A stretch of 64,000 bases of DNA, taken from positions 49,845,317 through 49,909,316 of the forward strand of contig NC_088867.1 of the NCBI RefSeq assembly GCF_032884065.1, written 5' to 3'. The DNA comes from Artemia franciscana. Its lineage: Eukaryota > Arthropoda > Branchiopoda > Anostraca > Artemiidae. Under the pieces are notes generated by a model that had not been told where the DNA came from, did no database searches, and was given only the letters and a program-made list of their open reading frames with translations. The position numbers and the translations under genes are program-made. Shown in pieces: positions 1 to 28,699 of this stretch; position 1 is the stretch's first letter; the number at the start of each line of letters is the position of its first letter.

Positions 1-593
1 GATGAACTCAATACCCGATGAGCAACGGATGTGCCAGACAGATCCAATTTGACACACCAAAGATTTACTTTTTCCTTATATGATCTATATCATGGTCTGG
101 TTTTTAGTACTTGTTGCTTAGTTCATACTCTTACATACACTATATACATACGCATTGTGCTTATAGTATTTGTCAAGTAGTTCTTTTGGTCTTTCTCTCT
201 CGTGTTCTTTATTCTATTAGTTTTGCATCATAATGTGTATAAATAAAATAAATTTATGAGGAAAGATTATAAAATTAAGTTTCATACAAGATCCTAGCAA
301 AGTCTCACTGGTCATGAATTTATCGATATTAATTCCGTTAATTTAAAGAAAGTGGCAAAAAAACATATTCATCTTTCTCATTCTATTAAATTTGTATCAT
401 AACGAATATAAATAAATTACTTTTTTATGTAAAATTTATGAGGACAGATTATAAAATTCAGTTTCAAACAAAATCCCATCAAAGCCTCACTGGACATAGA
501 TTTATCGATATTAATTCCATTAATTTAAAGAAAAGTTAATCACTTAGGAACAGAGTGAATTAGGAATTAATGAATCACTGTAGAAACAGAGTC
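1..593. other. AT-rich non-coding stretch with a direct repeat
   Basis: No coding region is recognisable. A diverged direct repeat is visible: about 211-358 and 380-536 share an ATTCTATTA start, a run of ATAAATAAA-type sequence, TTTATGAGGA and TTTATCGATATTAATTCC. If the XKR gene continues to the left this is probably its fifth intron. Confidence 0.5.
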
Positions 594-2491
594 TTTTTAT
601 GGCAATTGGTATTAACCAAGTGACATATAGCAATCGCAAATTCTGTCTGTCTGTCTGTCTGTCGGTCGGTCCCGGAATTGCTACTTTAGGCACTTCCAGG
701 TAAGCTAGGACGATGAAATTTGGCAGGCGTATCAGGGACCGCACCAGATTAAATTAGAAATAGTCGTTTTCCTGATTTGACCATCTGGGGGGGGGGGGAG
801 CCCGTTAATTCGAAAAAATAGAAAAATTGAAGTATTTTTAACTTACGAACGGTTGATCAGATCTTAATGAAATTCGATGTTTGGAAGGATATCGTGTCTC
901 AGAGCTGTTATTTTAAATCCCGACCGGATCTGGTGACATTGGGGGAGGGGGTTGGGAGGGGGAAACCTAAAATCTTGGAAAACACTTAGAGTGGAGGGAT
1001 CGGGATGAAACTTGGTGGGAAAAATAAGCTCAAGTCTTAGATACATGATTGACATAACCGGAACGGATCCGCTCTCTTTGGGGTAGTTGGAGGGGTTAGT
1101 TCTGAAAAATTACAAAAAATGAGGTATTTTTAACTTACGAACGGGTGATCGGATCTCAATGAAATTTGATATTTAGAAGGATATCGTGTCTCAGAGCTCT
1201 TATTTTAAATCCCGACCGGATCTGGTGACATTGGGGAGAGTTTGGGGTGGGGGGACCTAAAATCATGGAAAACGCTTAGATTGGAGGGATCGGGATGAAA
1301 CTTGGTGGGAAAAATAAGCAGAAGTCTTAGATACATGATTTACATAATTGGAACGGATCCGCTCTATTGGGGGCGGGGGTTAATTCTGAAAAATTAGAAA
1401 AAATGACGCATATTTAAATTACGAAGGAGAGATCGGATGTTCATGAAACTTCAGATTTAGAAGGACCTCGTAACTCAGATCTCTTATTTTAAATCTCTAA
1501 CGGATCCAGCGTCATTGGGGGGGCATTTGGGGGGGGGGAATCTTAGAAAATACTTAAAGCGGAGAGATCAGGATGAAACTAGATGGAAAGGATAGAAACC
1601 TGTCTAAGATACGTGACTGACATAACCGGACCGGATCTGCTCTCTTTGGTGGAGTTGGGGGGGGGGGGGAAGTAATTTTGAAAATTGAGGTATTTGTAAC
1701 TTACGAAAGGGTGACCAGATCTTAATGAAATTTGATATTTAGAACGATCTTGTGTTTTAAAGCTCTAATTTCAAATTCCGACCGGATCCTGTGACATCGG
1801 GGGGAGTTGGAGGGGGAAACCGGAATTCTTGAAAAACGCGAAAATTGAGGTATTTTTATCTTTCGAATAGGTGATCGGATCGTAGTGAAATTTGATATTT
1901 AGAAGGAATTGATGTCTCAGAGCTCTTGTTTCAAATCCCGACTAGATCTTTTGACATTGGGTGGAGTTGAAGGGGAAATCTTGGAAAACACCTGGAGTGG
2001 AGGAATCGGGATGAAGCTTGGTGAATAGAATAAGCAAATGTCTTTGATACGTGATTGACGTAACCATACTGGATTCGCTCTCTTTGGGGAAGTTGGGGGG
2101 AGGGGTTCAGTGATTTGGCGAGTTTGGTGCTTCTGGACGTGTTAGGACGATGAAAGTTGGTAGGCGTGTCAGGGAGCTGCACAAATTGACTTGATACAGT
2201 CGTTTTCGCAGATTCGACCATCTGGGCGGCTAAAGGGAGAGGAAAAATTAGAAAAAAATTAGGTATTTATAACTTACGAGTGGGTGATCGTATCTAAATG
2301 AATTTTGATATTTAGAAGGTCATTGTGACTCAGAGCTCTTATTTAAAATCCTGACCGGCATTAAGCCTCTAATTTTCCTTTTAAATCAATCTATTGATTC
2401 TTAGAATTTTGTTAGAGCTCATACCATATGAGCTCTTGGCTCTTAGCTCTTCTTGCCTCGTCACAAGCGTTATATGAGCTCTTAGCTCTTG
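594..2491 (+). mobile_element. DINE-1/mini-me-like repeat, copy 1 (about 1.9 kb)
   Basis: Starts with TTTTATGGCAATTGGTATTAACC, contains the short palindrome TTGGTATTAACCAA, then a (GTCT/GTCG)n microsatellite at about 643-670 and the conserved block GATGAAATTTGGCAGGCGTA. The body is a tandem array whose landmark GATCNGATCNNAATGAAATT recurs at about 855, 1147, 1430, 1711, 1872 and 2287, i.e. roughly 285-bp units with two irregular ones. It ends in a hairpin around GAGCTCATACCATATGAGCTC and AGCTCTTG. No protein is encoded. GTCY microsatellite, tandem core and terminal hairpin are the architecture known for mini-me/DINE-1 (non-autonomous Helentron) elements; that assignment is by resemblance only. 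Confidence 0.6.
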
Positions 2492-2606
2492 TTTTTTCTT
2501 TGGATCTCGTGGGACGTTTGGACCAACTGCGTTTAATTTCTAAATCTAACATTTGCCATGGCTATTTGCACGGTATTTCACATTTTAGTCTTTCGGAATT
2601 AAATAT

Positions 2607-2838
2607 AAAAAAGTTTTTTTTACTATCTGAAAGTAAGGAGCGACATTAAAACTTAAAACGAACAAGAAATTATTACATATATGAAAGGGGTTGTCCCCTC
2701 CTTAACGCCCAAACTCTGAAGTTTAACATAAAGAGCGGAGCTTTGTGGAGGGATCACCCCCTTTCACATACAGAATAATTCTTGTTCGTTTTAAGTTTTA
2801 ATGTCATTCCTTACTTTCACTTAGAAAAAACTTCTTTT
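2607..2838. repeat. Small foldback element (about 230 bp)
   Basis: Two arms of about 80-95 bp are near-perfect reverse complements. The left arm contains GAAAGTAAGGAGCGACATTA and CTTAAAACGAACAAG; the right arm contains CTTGTTCGTTTTAAG and ends CCTTACTTTC. The short centre carries GGGGTTGTCCCCTCC. No open frame. It looks like a non-autonomous hairpin element. Confidence 0.6.
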
Positions 2839-3265
2839 TCTTATTTGATTTCTGAACGTTTTTCAACTAACGCAGGTTCGAATTTTGTTCACCGAACACA
2901 AACATAAAAACAAAATTTGCATATTTATTCTGGCCAAGTCCCCCCCCCCCCCCCTTCGTGTGAAATTTCCACTGGAAAGCTCACTATTTCTAGGCTGTGT
3001 AACATCGGTTAGAGCCACAACAAACCTTCATTGGCAAAACAAAAACTGTCAAAGTAACGTTTCTAAGAGCTGAAACATAAATACAAGAAATCGTTTTTAT
3101 TGCTGTAAAACTGTTTCACTGATCACACGCAAATTAAATAGTTTCAGAAAGTGTCGTTACTGTAAATTCTAGAGTCATTTTACCACTTTATAAATCAAAG
3201 AACATGTTTAGTTAACAATTTTATTAAGTAGCGCAAAGAGGGAGGTACTGAGGAATTGGTAACCC

Positions 3266-3340
3266 CCCTCATATACATAATAATTTCTGTTCGTTTTAAG
3301 TTTTGAAGTTACTCCTCACTTTCAGTTGAAAAAATCTGTT
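3266..3340. repeat. Half copy of the small foldback family
   Basis: Matches only the right arm of the foldback at 2607-2838 (TTCTGTTCGTTTTAAGTTTT and CTCCTCACTTTCAGTT), with more divergence. It is an old truncated copy. Confidence 0.45.
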
Positions 3341-3643
3341 TTTTTAATATAATTTCTGGACTTTTTTAAATAATGCCGGGAAATCCCGCTTCCCCTTCCT
3401 TGGAAAATGCCTTACCCTTACGATAAATCCCTCTATGTATAGTTCTTCCCATATAAAACACTTCCAACACCACCAGGAAAATTTCCCCCCAGAAAATTCA
3501 ATTCTAGCTGAAAATTACCACCGATAGTTCCGGCTGAAATTTTCCACGAAAAAGACTTTTATTTCTGATTTTTTTTTTTATCATACCAAAAATTCCCATC
3601 TGTGGAAAATTTTCCCCACAAATGCCATTTTTTTGGAAATGGG

Positions 3644-4006
3644 GCCTTGAAACTTTTAAAATAGATTTTCCTCGAGAAAATCTCCTCGGGATCCAGCGTC
3701 ATTGGGAGGGGGGGGAATCTTAGAAAATACTTAAAGCGGAGAGATCAGGATGAAACTAGATGGAAAGGATAGAAACCTGTCTAAGATACGTGACTGACAT
3801 AACCGGACCGGATCTGCTCTCTTTGGTGGAGTTGGGGGGGGGGAAGTAATTTTGAAAATTGAGGTATTTGTAACTTACGAAAGGGTGACCAGATCTTAAT
3901 GAAACTTGATATTTAGAACGATCTTGTGCTTTAAAGCTCTAATTTCAAATTATAAAACACTATAATTTGTGTGCCTTGAAACTTTTAAAATAGATTTTCC
4001 TCGAGA
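3644..4006. repeat. Copied DINE-like fragment between 34-bp direct repeats
   Basis: Bases 3689-3951 are nearly identical to 1505-1776 inside DINE-like copy 1, far closer than any two copies of the family are to each other. The insert is bracketed by a 34-bp direct repeat (3644-3677 and 3973-4006, beginning GCCTTGAAACTTTTAAAATA). This looks like a piece of copy 1 copied about 2 kb away during break repair rather than an ordinary transposition. Confidence 0.65.
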
Positions 4007-4008
4007 TT

Positions 4009-4239
4009 TCCTGACTCTTAGGAGGTGTACCCTCCTTTTTTGAAAATCAGAGAAATTTTCAAAACTCATAACTTTTGATTGGTAACACTATAAACTTAAT
4101 AATTTGTATATATTTGGAATCAACATAATAACCCAATTTTTTTAAAGGTCTATTGATATGAAATTCTAATTTTTATTGTTTTGTGTACTATTGAACCGCA
4201 CCGGTCCTTAATTACAGTTTGTTACCACGAACTGTTTGA
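4009..4239 (+). repeat. Diverged right end of the CAAACAGTTCGTGGTA foldback family
   Basis: Follows the order of the right arm at 47990-48222: a GGAGGTGTACCCTCC turn, CTCATAACTTTTGAT, ACTATTGAACCG, and finally TTACCACGAACTGTTTGA, the family's terminal sequence. It is heavily diverged and only half an element. Confidence 0.55.
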
Positions 4240-4766
4240 TATTACCTTCTTAATCGCACTACCATAATTATCCAAAAGCTCGTTTTCACGTGAGATTTTG
4301 TGTCAATCATTAGGTTTCACGTAAAACTAGTCGAACATCGAGAAAGTATTTCAGCATTCGTTATACTGGGCCAAAAACCTGCAAGTCAATTCCTACTAAA
4401 ATCCACGAGCATCCTGATAAATGATTGTTTCAGAGGTTGCTGAAAAATTATCAGAAATTTAAATCTGTAGGGGAATAGTTCCAATTCTTCCGTTTTTTGT
4501 TTGATAAGTTAATATAGGGGGTTTTCATTTTGGTTTGTGTTTAATTTTAATGTGTTTAATTTAATTAAACAATCTGTTTAATTGTGTTTAAGTATGCTAC
4601 TAGGGATGTGTACTGTTTCTCAAGAATGTGTATATTATGTTTGTGTTTAAATAAATATGTTGTAGTCTAATCCCAACGAGTTTACATTTTAATTTCCATA
4701 CATTATTTCTAAAATGAAGAATAACTTCAAAGCAAACCGTTGGTAAAAACATCATTTAAGGGCTAC

Positions 4767-4806
<40 letters not shown>

Positions 4807-5155
4807 GAGTTTTAAATGTCTTACCGAGTAAAAAAGCACATAATTTTTCTTGGTTGGCTCATTTTGTGTTTAATGGCTTGTGATTAATTTTAATGTGTTT
4901 AATCTAATTAAACAATCTGTTTAATTGTGTTTAAGTATGCCACTAGGGATGTGTACTGTTTTTCAAGAATGTGTATATATTTGTGTTTAAATAAATATGT
5001 TCTAGTCTAATCCCAATGAGTTTACATTTTAATTTCCATAGATTATATCTAAAATGAAGAACAACTTCAAACCAAACCGTTGGTAAAGACATGGTTTAAG
5101 GGCTACCAGTTTTTTTTCCTGTTTTTTTTTTACAAATGAGTCTTAAATATCTTAC

Positions 5156-22763
<17,608 letters not shown>

Positions 22764-23629
22764 TTCAGTTTCAAGTTACATGGTAAACTATTCACTGTAT
22801 CAAGTGCAAACAAGCACTACAGTAGCAAATATCCTTAAGTGAAAAATTTCATATTCTTCCTCTACCACCAGAGAAGAAACGATGCGTAGATAGCTTCTTC
22901 TGGAACCAAAATAATATGACCATTATTATTTTTCTCATTATACAGAGAAAAAAAAAACTGACTTAAAGATTAGTAATACTGAAGTTAGCATCTTCCACAC
23001 AATACAACTTATAAGAAAATGAATCATGAGTGCACTCTTGATTCATGAAACAGTTGCATTCTGAAGGAGCAAGACGGTTTCTCTTTAACACAACAATATC
23101 TAATGAGATTGATCATCAGATACTCTCTCTCCCCTATGACTGTCAGTGTGCATCTCTAATATGTTACAAAAATCAATAATCTAGGCTAGGCGAAAAAAGG
23201 TAAATTTATACATGTTAATATAATTTAGCCAATCTGTATAATCTGTCTGTTTTTTACATTCTTTCCAAATTCATTAATTCCTTCTGGGGCAAATTCCAAT
23301 TTGAGCCCTTCATGGGGCCCCAGAAGGTAATGTATTAACTTTTTTGAGACTAAAATGCAAAATTGCTTAAAAACTAATTGCATACAAAAATTTGATTTTA
23401 AAGAGTCCTTAAGCAATCCCCTATGATGTCTCAGTATTCTGTTGGCAACAAAAATTAAAAAAAGCACATCAATGCTACCAATGAAAAAATGAAATTTTCC
23501 TTGTTAATCAAGATGGGAACTGTAAGTTTTCTTTTTAAGATTTTCAACCATGGTAATTCCAATAGTTTACTTTAATTTTGTTGTTGTGCCTTTTTTTAGG
23601 GCTTTTGGGTGCTTTTTAAAAATTCCTGC
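22764..23629. other. Region upstream of the XKR start codon
   Basis: Should hold the XKR 5' UTR and promoter, but no TATA box, initiator or upstream exon could be placed with confidence. About 23255-23345 resembles 24060-24160 and 39160-39260 (GCAAATTC...TTGAGCC...GGCTC), a small dispersed repeat. Confidence 0.3.
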
Positions 23630-23965
23630 CTATTTTTTTCAAAAGGAAGATAAGAAAGAATTGCAGTCTACATATTATAAATATGCAAAGTACCTCTTTT
23701 TCGGCTTCCACCATGGACAAGTAGCCGTATTGTGACAAGTTGGTATGGGATTATCAACCCTAATGAAGAGATCATAGCCCAGATTGCCAGATATAACTCT
23801 AATATTGTTACTCATCATTGGGCAATTATTTTTGTTTTTTGTAGTTAGATATCCATTTGTTCTTTATTTTTCTTGTGTTTGCATATTCTTTTGTAGTATG
23901 TTTTTTTTTTGCTTTTTTATCTTACAATCCATCTGTTTCTTTTAATGGGAAATAAATACATACAT
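23630..23965 (+). mobile_element. 3' end of a LINE with (ATAC)n tail, copy a
   Basis: Reads KYAKYLFFGFHHGQVAVL on the plus strand, then an untranslated tail of about 230 bp and AAATAAATACATACATTC. The same 3' end occurs inverted at 59377-59720 as part of a longer copy, so this is a 5'-truncated insert. Confidence 0.65.
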
Positions 23966-24239
23966 TCATTTGTTTTCAAATAGTATTTTATTGTAGACTA
24001 ATAAAAATAATAATAACCATTCCTGAATCAAGTGTAAATGACAATTTTCCCTCACTAGACAGTTTATTATAGAAACATATTTCAAACCTTTGCTAACAAG
24101 CCTAGGTCTATGGGCTGTTTTGAGCCCCATAAAGGCTCAAAATGGAATTTGCCCTAGAAACAATTATTTTATTTGGAATAGGCAATTTCAAATACCACAC
24201 TACTTTTCCATTACAACAAATAAAGTTTAAATAGGGATA

Positions 24240-24330
24240 AATTCTGTTATTAGACAGTGATAATTTAAAAAAGATACTGGATATTTTGGTCACATGCACA
24301 GTGACCATCATCAGCAGAAATACGAAAATA
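24240..24330. repeat. Left member of an inverted pair enclosing 3.2 kb
   Basis: The reverse complement (GCTGATGATGGTCACTGTGC then GTGACCAAAATATCCAGT) matches 27455-27540 with few differences. A 6-bp stem GGTCAC/GTGACC sits inside each copy. Confidence 0.55.
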
Positions 24331-24379
24331 AAACAATTAAGACCAATGATACTGGATATGATGCTTGCATCAGAGTTTT

Positions 24380-25110
24380 TCAGTCAAAACAGGCAAAAAG
24401 TTTACCTTTTTTAACTACCAAAACAATTGGGCTATTCAACAGAAATCACAGAGCATGGAATTGCTATAGAAAAAATAAGACAACAGAAAAATATCAAGTC
24501 TTCAAATCTTTTTGTAATTAGACAACCAACCAAAAAAAGGAGTTGAAGAGAAGGTTTGAGGAAAAATTGGCTGAGGATGTTAAGGATAACCTTAAATACT
24601 TCTTGTGTCATGCCATCCAAAATGTAGCAGCAGGTGCAAAGTGCCACACATTTTGCACAACATTCAATCAGTTGCTGATCCTGAGCTGAAATTTTCAAAC
24701 AACAATTCTTCAGGGAAGTATTTTGGGAAGGAGTTCTTCAGGGAAGTATTTTGGGTCCAATACTATTTAATATCTTCACCAATGATGTTCCTTCCATTAT
24801 CAGCAGTAAATCAACTCTCTGTGCAGACAACCTTAAGCTTTTTGGATCAGGCTTGTCCTATGAAGATCATGCCCTACTACAAAATAGTCTTCAACTGTTG
24901 GGTCAATGGCCGGAGGTTTGGCTTCTTAAATTCAATGTAACCAATTGCCATATCATTCACTTTAGCAAACTGAATCCTTGTTGCTCTTACTTTTTCTTAG
25001 GCCACCCAATCTCCTCTGTAAATAATGAGCAAGATCTTGATATCAATATTGTCAATAAATTAAAATTCAGCACTCATGCTAAGAGGTTTGCTGTTGGTGC
25101 TAGTTAAACA
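24380..25110 (+). mobile_element. LINE fragment B (CR1/L2-like), middle of RT
   Basis: Starts with the 330-bp segment shared with fragment A, then jumps to the middle of the RT: GPILFNIFTNDVP, CADNLKLFGSG (where YADD is expected), a helical stretch ending WLLKFNVTNCHIIHF and DLDINIVNKLKFSTHAK. The RT block present in fragment A is missing here, so this copy has an internal deletion. Stops and the loss of the DD pair show it is dead. Confidence 0.65.
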
Positions 25111-25884
25111 ATGGGAGTCATCAGTCTAGAATAGAATAGTACTTTATTATCAAGCAAACTCTCACAACATAAAAACTGCTGAACTTATTGCCTTTAGTCA
25201 GCTAGCCAACATTATATACAAAAAAACAAACAAACATAAGTACATAAGTGAAATATTAAAACATTGCCTACAGCAATGAACCAAACTGTCTTGTCAAATA
25301 AAATGAGTACTTAAGTACACAAACAACAGTACATAAGTAAAATGTAAGTCAAATAAGTAAAAGTAAGTAATATAACGGACATAAGTTAGGACATAAGTAC
25401 ATTAGAGTATATTACATTAGAGTACATTAGAGGACATAAGTACATTATAAAAAAGACATACAGCAATGAATCCAATGTTCCTGTTAAATAAAAATGAAAC
25501 AATAAACTAACACATTAACATGATAGATTAAAAATTTCATTTATTTGTGGTTTCAACAAATGCTATCACAAAGCTCTTTCTGTAATGCCTAGTTCTTGCA
25601 TTAATAGGACTTAAAACCAGGATTGTTTGTGCTTTGGATCAGGGTAAATGAGGCTTTGGAGGGCAATAAAGGGCTGGGAGTATATATTGAAAGCATGGGT
25701 TAAAATACACATTATTTCTGAAATTGGTAAAAAGAGTAACATATCAGGCTACCAAGGTAGAGAGACAGAATCCCTTGGAAGGAGAATATAAGACACTTTG
25801 CCATGACAGTCTTTCATATAATGGACTTGTGTACCCTAAGCTTTAAATTAGAATGTCTCTTGCCTCTCCATATTTTTAAGAAGA
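25111..25884. repeat. Insert between two LINE parts, with ACATAAGTA repeats
   Basis: Separates the RT middle from the RT C-terminus. Contains a degenerate short-period repeat (ACATAAGTAC / ACATTAGAGTA) at about 25310-25460. The rest is not recognised. Confidence 0.4.
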
Positions 25885-26130
25885 TATAAAAGTTCTTGAA
25901 GATGTGCAGAGATGTGCCACCAAAGTGATATCTGGCATTCAGGAGCTTTCCTGCCTAGAAAAACAATCAAAGCTGAATCTCTCTACACTTGTTTACAGGA
26001 GAAACAGAGGGGATGCCATTTTAGTCTACAAGTTAACAAGGACTAATACTCCCCCAGCATTATTCCCTACTTTTGGTCCCAAATCAAGAACTACAGGTCA
26101 TCACAAGAAACTTGTCATGTAGTCTACTAC
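25885..26130 (+). mobile_element. LINE fragment B continued, RT C-terminus
   Basis: Reads VLEDVQRCATKVISGIQEL, then LEKQSKLNLSTLVYRRNRGD and AILVYKLTR. This is the thumb/C-terminal signature of CR1/L2-type LINEs (VQRRATKxI ... LxLxxLxxRRxRGD ... YKI), on the same strand and in the order expected after 25110. Confidence 0.65.
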
Positions 26131-26189
26131 ATCTGGAGTCTATACTTGATTCTTTTCATCACAAATTGTCAACAGTTAGAAAAAACTAC

Positions 26190-26817
26190 AGTAAAATTCT
26201 AGTTCATTGACTTCTTGCTATCTCAGAAAAGGTTTAGGTTAGGAAAATGAAACTTTCAGGGACGAATCTACAGACAAAAGTTTGTCTCAGGAAGGTATTT
26301 TGAAGCAACTACCTCTACTCCTTCTCCCTCTAGAGGGCCCTGACCTCTGATGACCTTTAAAAATATGTGTGTTATAAAAGTGAAATCTTGCAAAATAGAT
26401 CTTCTGCTTAATTGAAGTAAAACAAAATTGTTTTCAGCTTCATAACTTTGCTCAATTCCATTTTTATAAGGTTTTAAAGATATGCAAGTAAATTTCCTAA
26501 ATTTTGACAAAAAAACATTTGCATGGCCCAAAATCTACTCAAATAACAGGAATTGTATTTTCAGAACTAAAGGCAGAGAAATAGCAACTAGTAACTGAAA
26601 ACTAAGGTAAAATGTTGTTTTGTCAAAATTTCAATAGGTATAGACCTGTCATGTAGGCAAATTTTAGGGCCCTCTAGAGGGAGAAGCAGTGGAGGTGGGT
26701 ACTTTAAAATATCTTCCCGGGGCATACTTTAGCCTGTAGACCCATTCCCAAAAGTTTCATTCTCCTAACCTAAACCCTTTCCGAGATAGCAAGAAGTCAA
26801 TTAACTAGAATTTTACC
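26190..26817. mobile_element. MITE family M, copy 1 (628 bp)
   Basis: Ends are inverted repeats of about 65 bp (left AGTAAAATTCTAGTTCATTG, right CTAGAATTTTACC, with CTTGCTATCTC and GGAAAATGAAACTTTCAGGG inside). It is flanked by a perfect 8-bp duplication AAAACTAC (26182-26189 and 26818-26825). No coding capacity. The 8-bp duplication points to a hAT- or P-like parent, but the terminal bases do not settle which. Confidence 0.8.
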
Positions 26818-27085
26818 AAAACTACCAAATGAAACAGTTAATTCTGAATCTCTTGATGTTTTCAAATGAAGGCTGAATTCTGAGTGGTCCTCTAGAGAGT
26901 GTAAACTCAATTTGGATGCTACTGATAATGCAACAGCACCTGGTCACTAAGGAACTTTGAATACAATGCAAGTCATCATTCTAGACCTTAACAAGGAGAA
27001 ATTGTTAGAGTGATCCTAGCTGTAATTTGAGGTAACAATATAGGTCTATATACAAAATAACATAACTACATATAACTTAATGACC

Positions 27086-27280
27086 TTATTTTTTTCTTAC
27101 TGCAATACTGAAAGCAAATCTCCTTGACCTTCCAGGTTCTGGTTTACTAGTTATATTTGAACTAACAATTGGACAAAGGCTAAATGTCTCAGGTGAAATG
27201 AACTTCACTTTATCTGACTTCAATAAATTATTGCCAATAGAGTTCAAGCCAAAATCACTTGTATCTCTATTTAAAGCCAT
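27086..27280 (-). CDS. Unrecognised open frame, possible first exon
   Basis: A frame of 64 codons starting at a real ATG (MALNRDTSDFGLNS...), rich in serine, lysine and proline with a basic PGRSRRFAF near the end. A plausible donor GTAAGA overlaps the end of the frame after ...FSIA. Composition looks more like coding sequence than the surrounding introns, but no homologue is recognised and no second exon was found. It could also be chance or part of a repeat, because it lies inside the region enclosed by the inverted pair 24240-24330 / 27455-27540. Confidence 0.2.
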   Translation of the reverse strand: MALNRDTSDFGLNSIGNNLLKSDKVKFISPETFSLCPIVSSNITSKPEPGRSRRFAFSIAVRKK

Positions 27281-27454
27281 TTTCTATTTATTAAAGTTAG
27301 ATAAAGTAGCCTAAGTCCAGTTGATGGTTCAAATAAAACTAACCAACTAGAATTTGGATGGTCAAGATTTGCTACTGGCATTACAGTGAAAGAAATAAGG
27401 GTATTAAACAATATGTACCTATGTTATTTTGCATTAATATCATAGGTTTTAATT

Positions 27455-27540
27455 TTTTTTAGTATTTTTGCTGATGGTGGTCACAGTGCAAGTGACCAAA
27501 ATATCCAGTATTTTTAGCAATTATTGCTGTCAAATAAAAG
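27455..27540. repeat. Right member of the inverted pair
   Basis: Reverse-complement partner of 24240-24330 (GTATTTTTGCTGATGGTGGT, then GTGACCAAAATATCCAGTAT). Confidence 0.55.
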
Positions 27541-28699
27541 AATTAGCCTAATCCTTATTTGAGCTTTTATTTAATTTGGAACAGAGCTTAAAAAACAAAT
27601 CAAATGATATATTCACTTATTTCCTACCTAAATTACATGAATAGGCTATATATAAAATTACTGAAAAATTGGAGGCCAATAGGCCTACTTGAAGACACCT
27701 TGATAGACTAAACATCCATTCACATAGGTTTGATTTACCAGCTTTACATATCTCATTTGACAGTGAAATCCACTAAACTAAAGCTTTACAAGGAAGCACA
27801 AGCAAAGTGCATAGAAACCTGAGTAGCCTAGCCCAGAAATACTAAATCAGTAAATTCAACCAAATTTAGCTAAAGCCTATCAAGAATCATATTCCAAGAA
27901 TTTGCACATAAAAAAAATTCCTAGATATAATCAAAGGAAAATTCCAAGCCATGACAGCCTAAGAATACCTTCAACTTTTCAGTTTGATTCAGGTAGCACT
28001 CGCAAATTTTAAAATTTGAAAGTTATTGCCGATTTATCGGTAAAATTGCCTTGTATCGAAATTTCTGTAGGGTAACGCTTACGCTAAAACAGTATGGGGT
28101 TTGTGACACATCACAGGTTTATATGTGGCTGCAGTTTTATGGCTTTTTGTCAACGAATGCTAGAAATCGATAGATTTTGTACCATTGGTCTTTGATGTGA
28201 CTTGATTTTCGTCTAGAATTTGAATTTTGCAGAGATCACGCTGTCGGATTTATTAGTAGTGACTTTGAGGTTTGACGGGACGATATCTGATTAATTTGTT
28301 AAAAATTTTACCGAATTGGCCACTACAAAAGATGCATCGGCCAAGGTACATAGCTTATCGGCCAAGGTAGTGCTTATTGCCAAAAATCTTGGAATTCCGG
28401 TAAATAACTTAGCTGGTGCAGGAAATGGCAATGCCTTAGTCAACACAGCTGCTCATTTTAATAGGATACCATACGCTGAATAAACCATAGTCCAAAGAGT
28501 ACAGTGAATTTTCCGATCGCTATAAGTTTACTAAAGGTGAAGCAGAAGAGTTGGTATCAATAGTTTACATGAGATGACCTAGCCTTATAATAGCCACAAG
28601 ATGGTTATTAGAAATTTGGAATACCCTGTTATTGTTTTATAGTAGTCGAGCCAAGCCTTATGAGGTTGACTGTTTATATAAATTCAAGGAGTACTTGCA
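27541..28699. other. Intergenic sequence with one unexplained open stretch
   Basis: Mostly AT-rich and featureless. From about 28297 to 28482 the plus strand is open for about 60 codons ending PYAE and a stop, with an alanine/lysine-rich middle (KDASAKVHSLSAK) and GAGNGNALVNTAAHF. No family is recognised. Confidence 0.3.

Noticed and set aside
24240-24330. CTGATGA followed by a 6-bp stem, resembling half of a hammerhead ribozyme
   Set aside because: The GAAA box reads AAAA and the sequences needed for stems I and III do not pair; the partner at 27455 reads CTGATGG. No convincing ribozyme.
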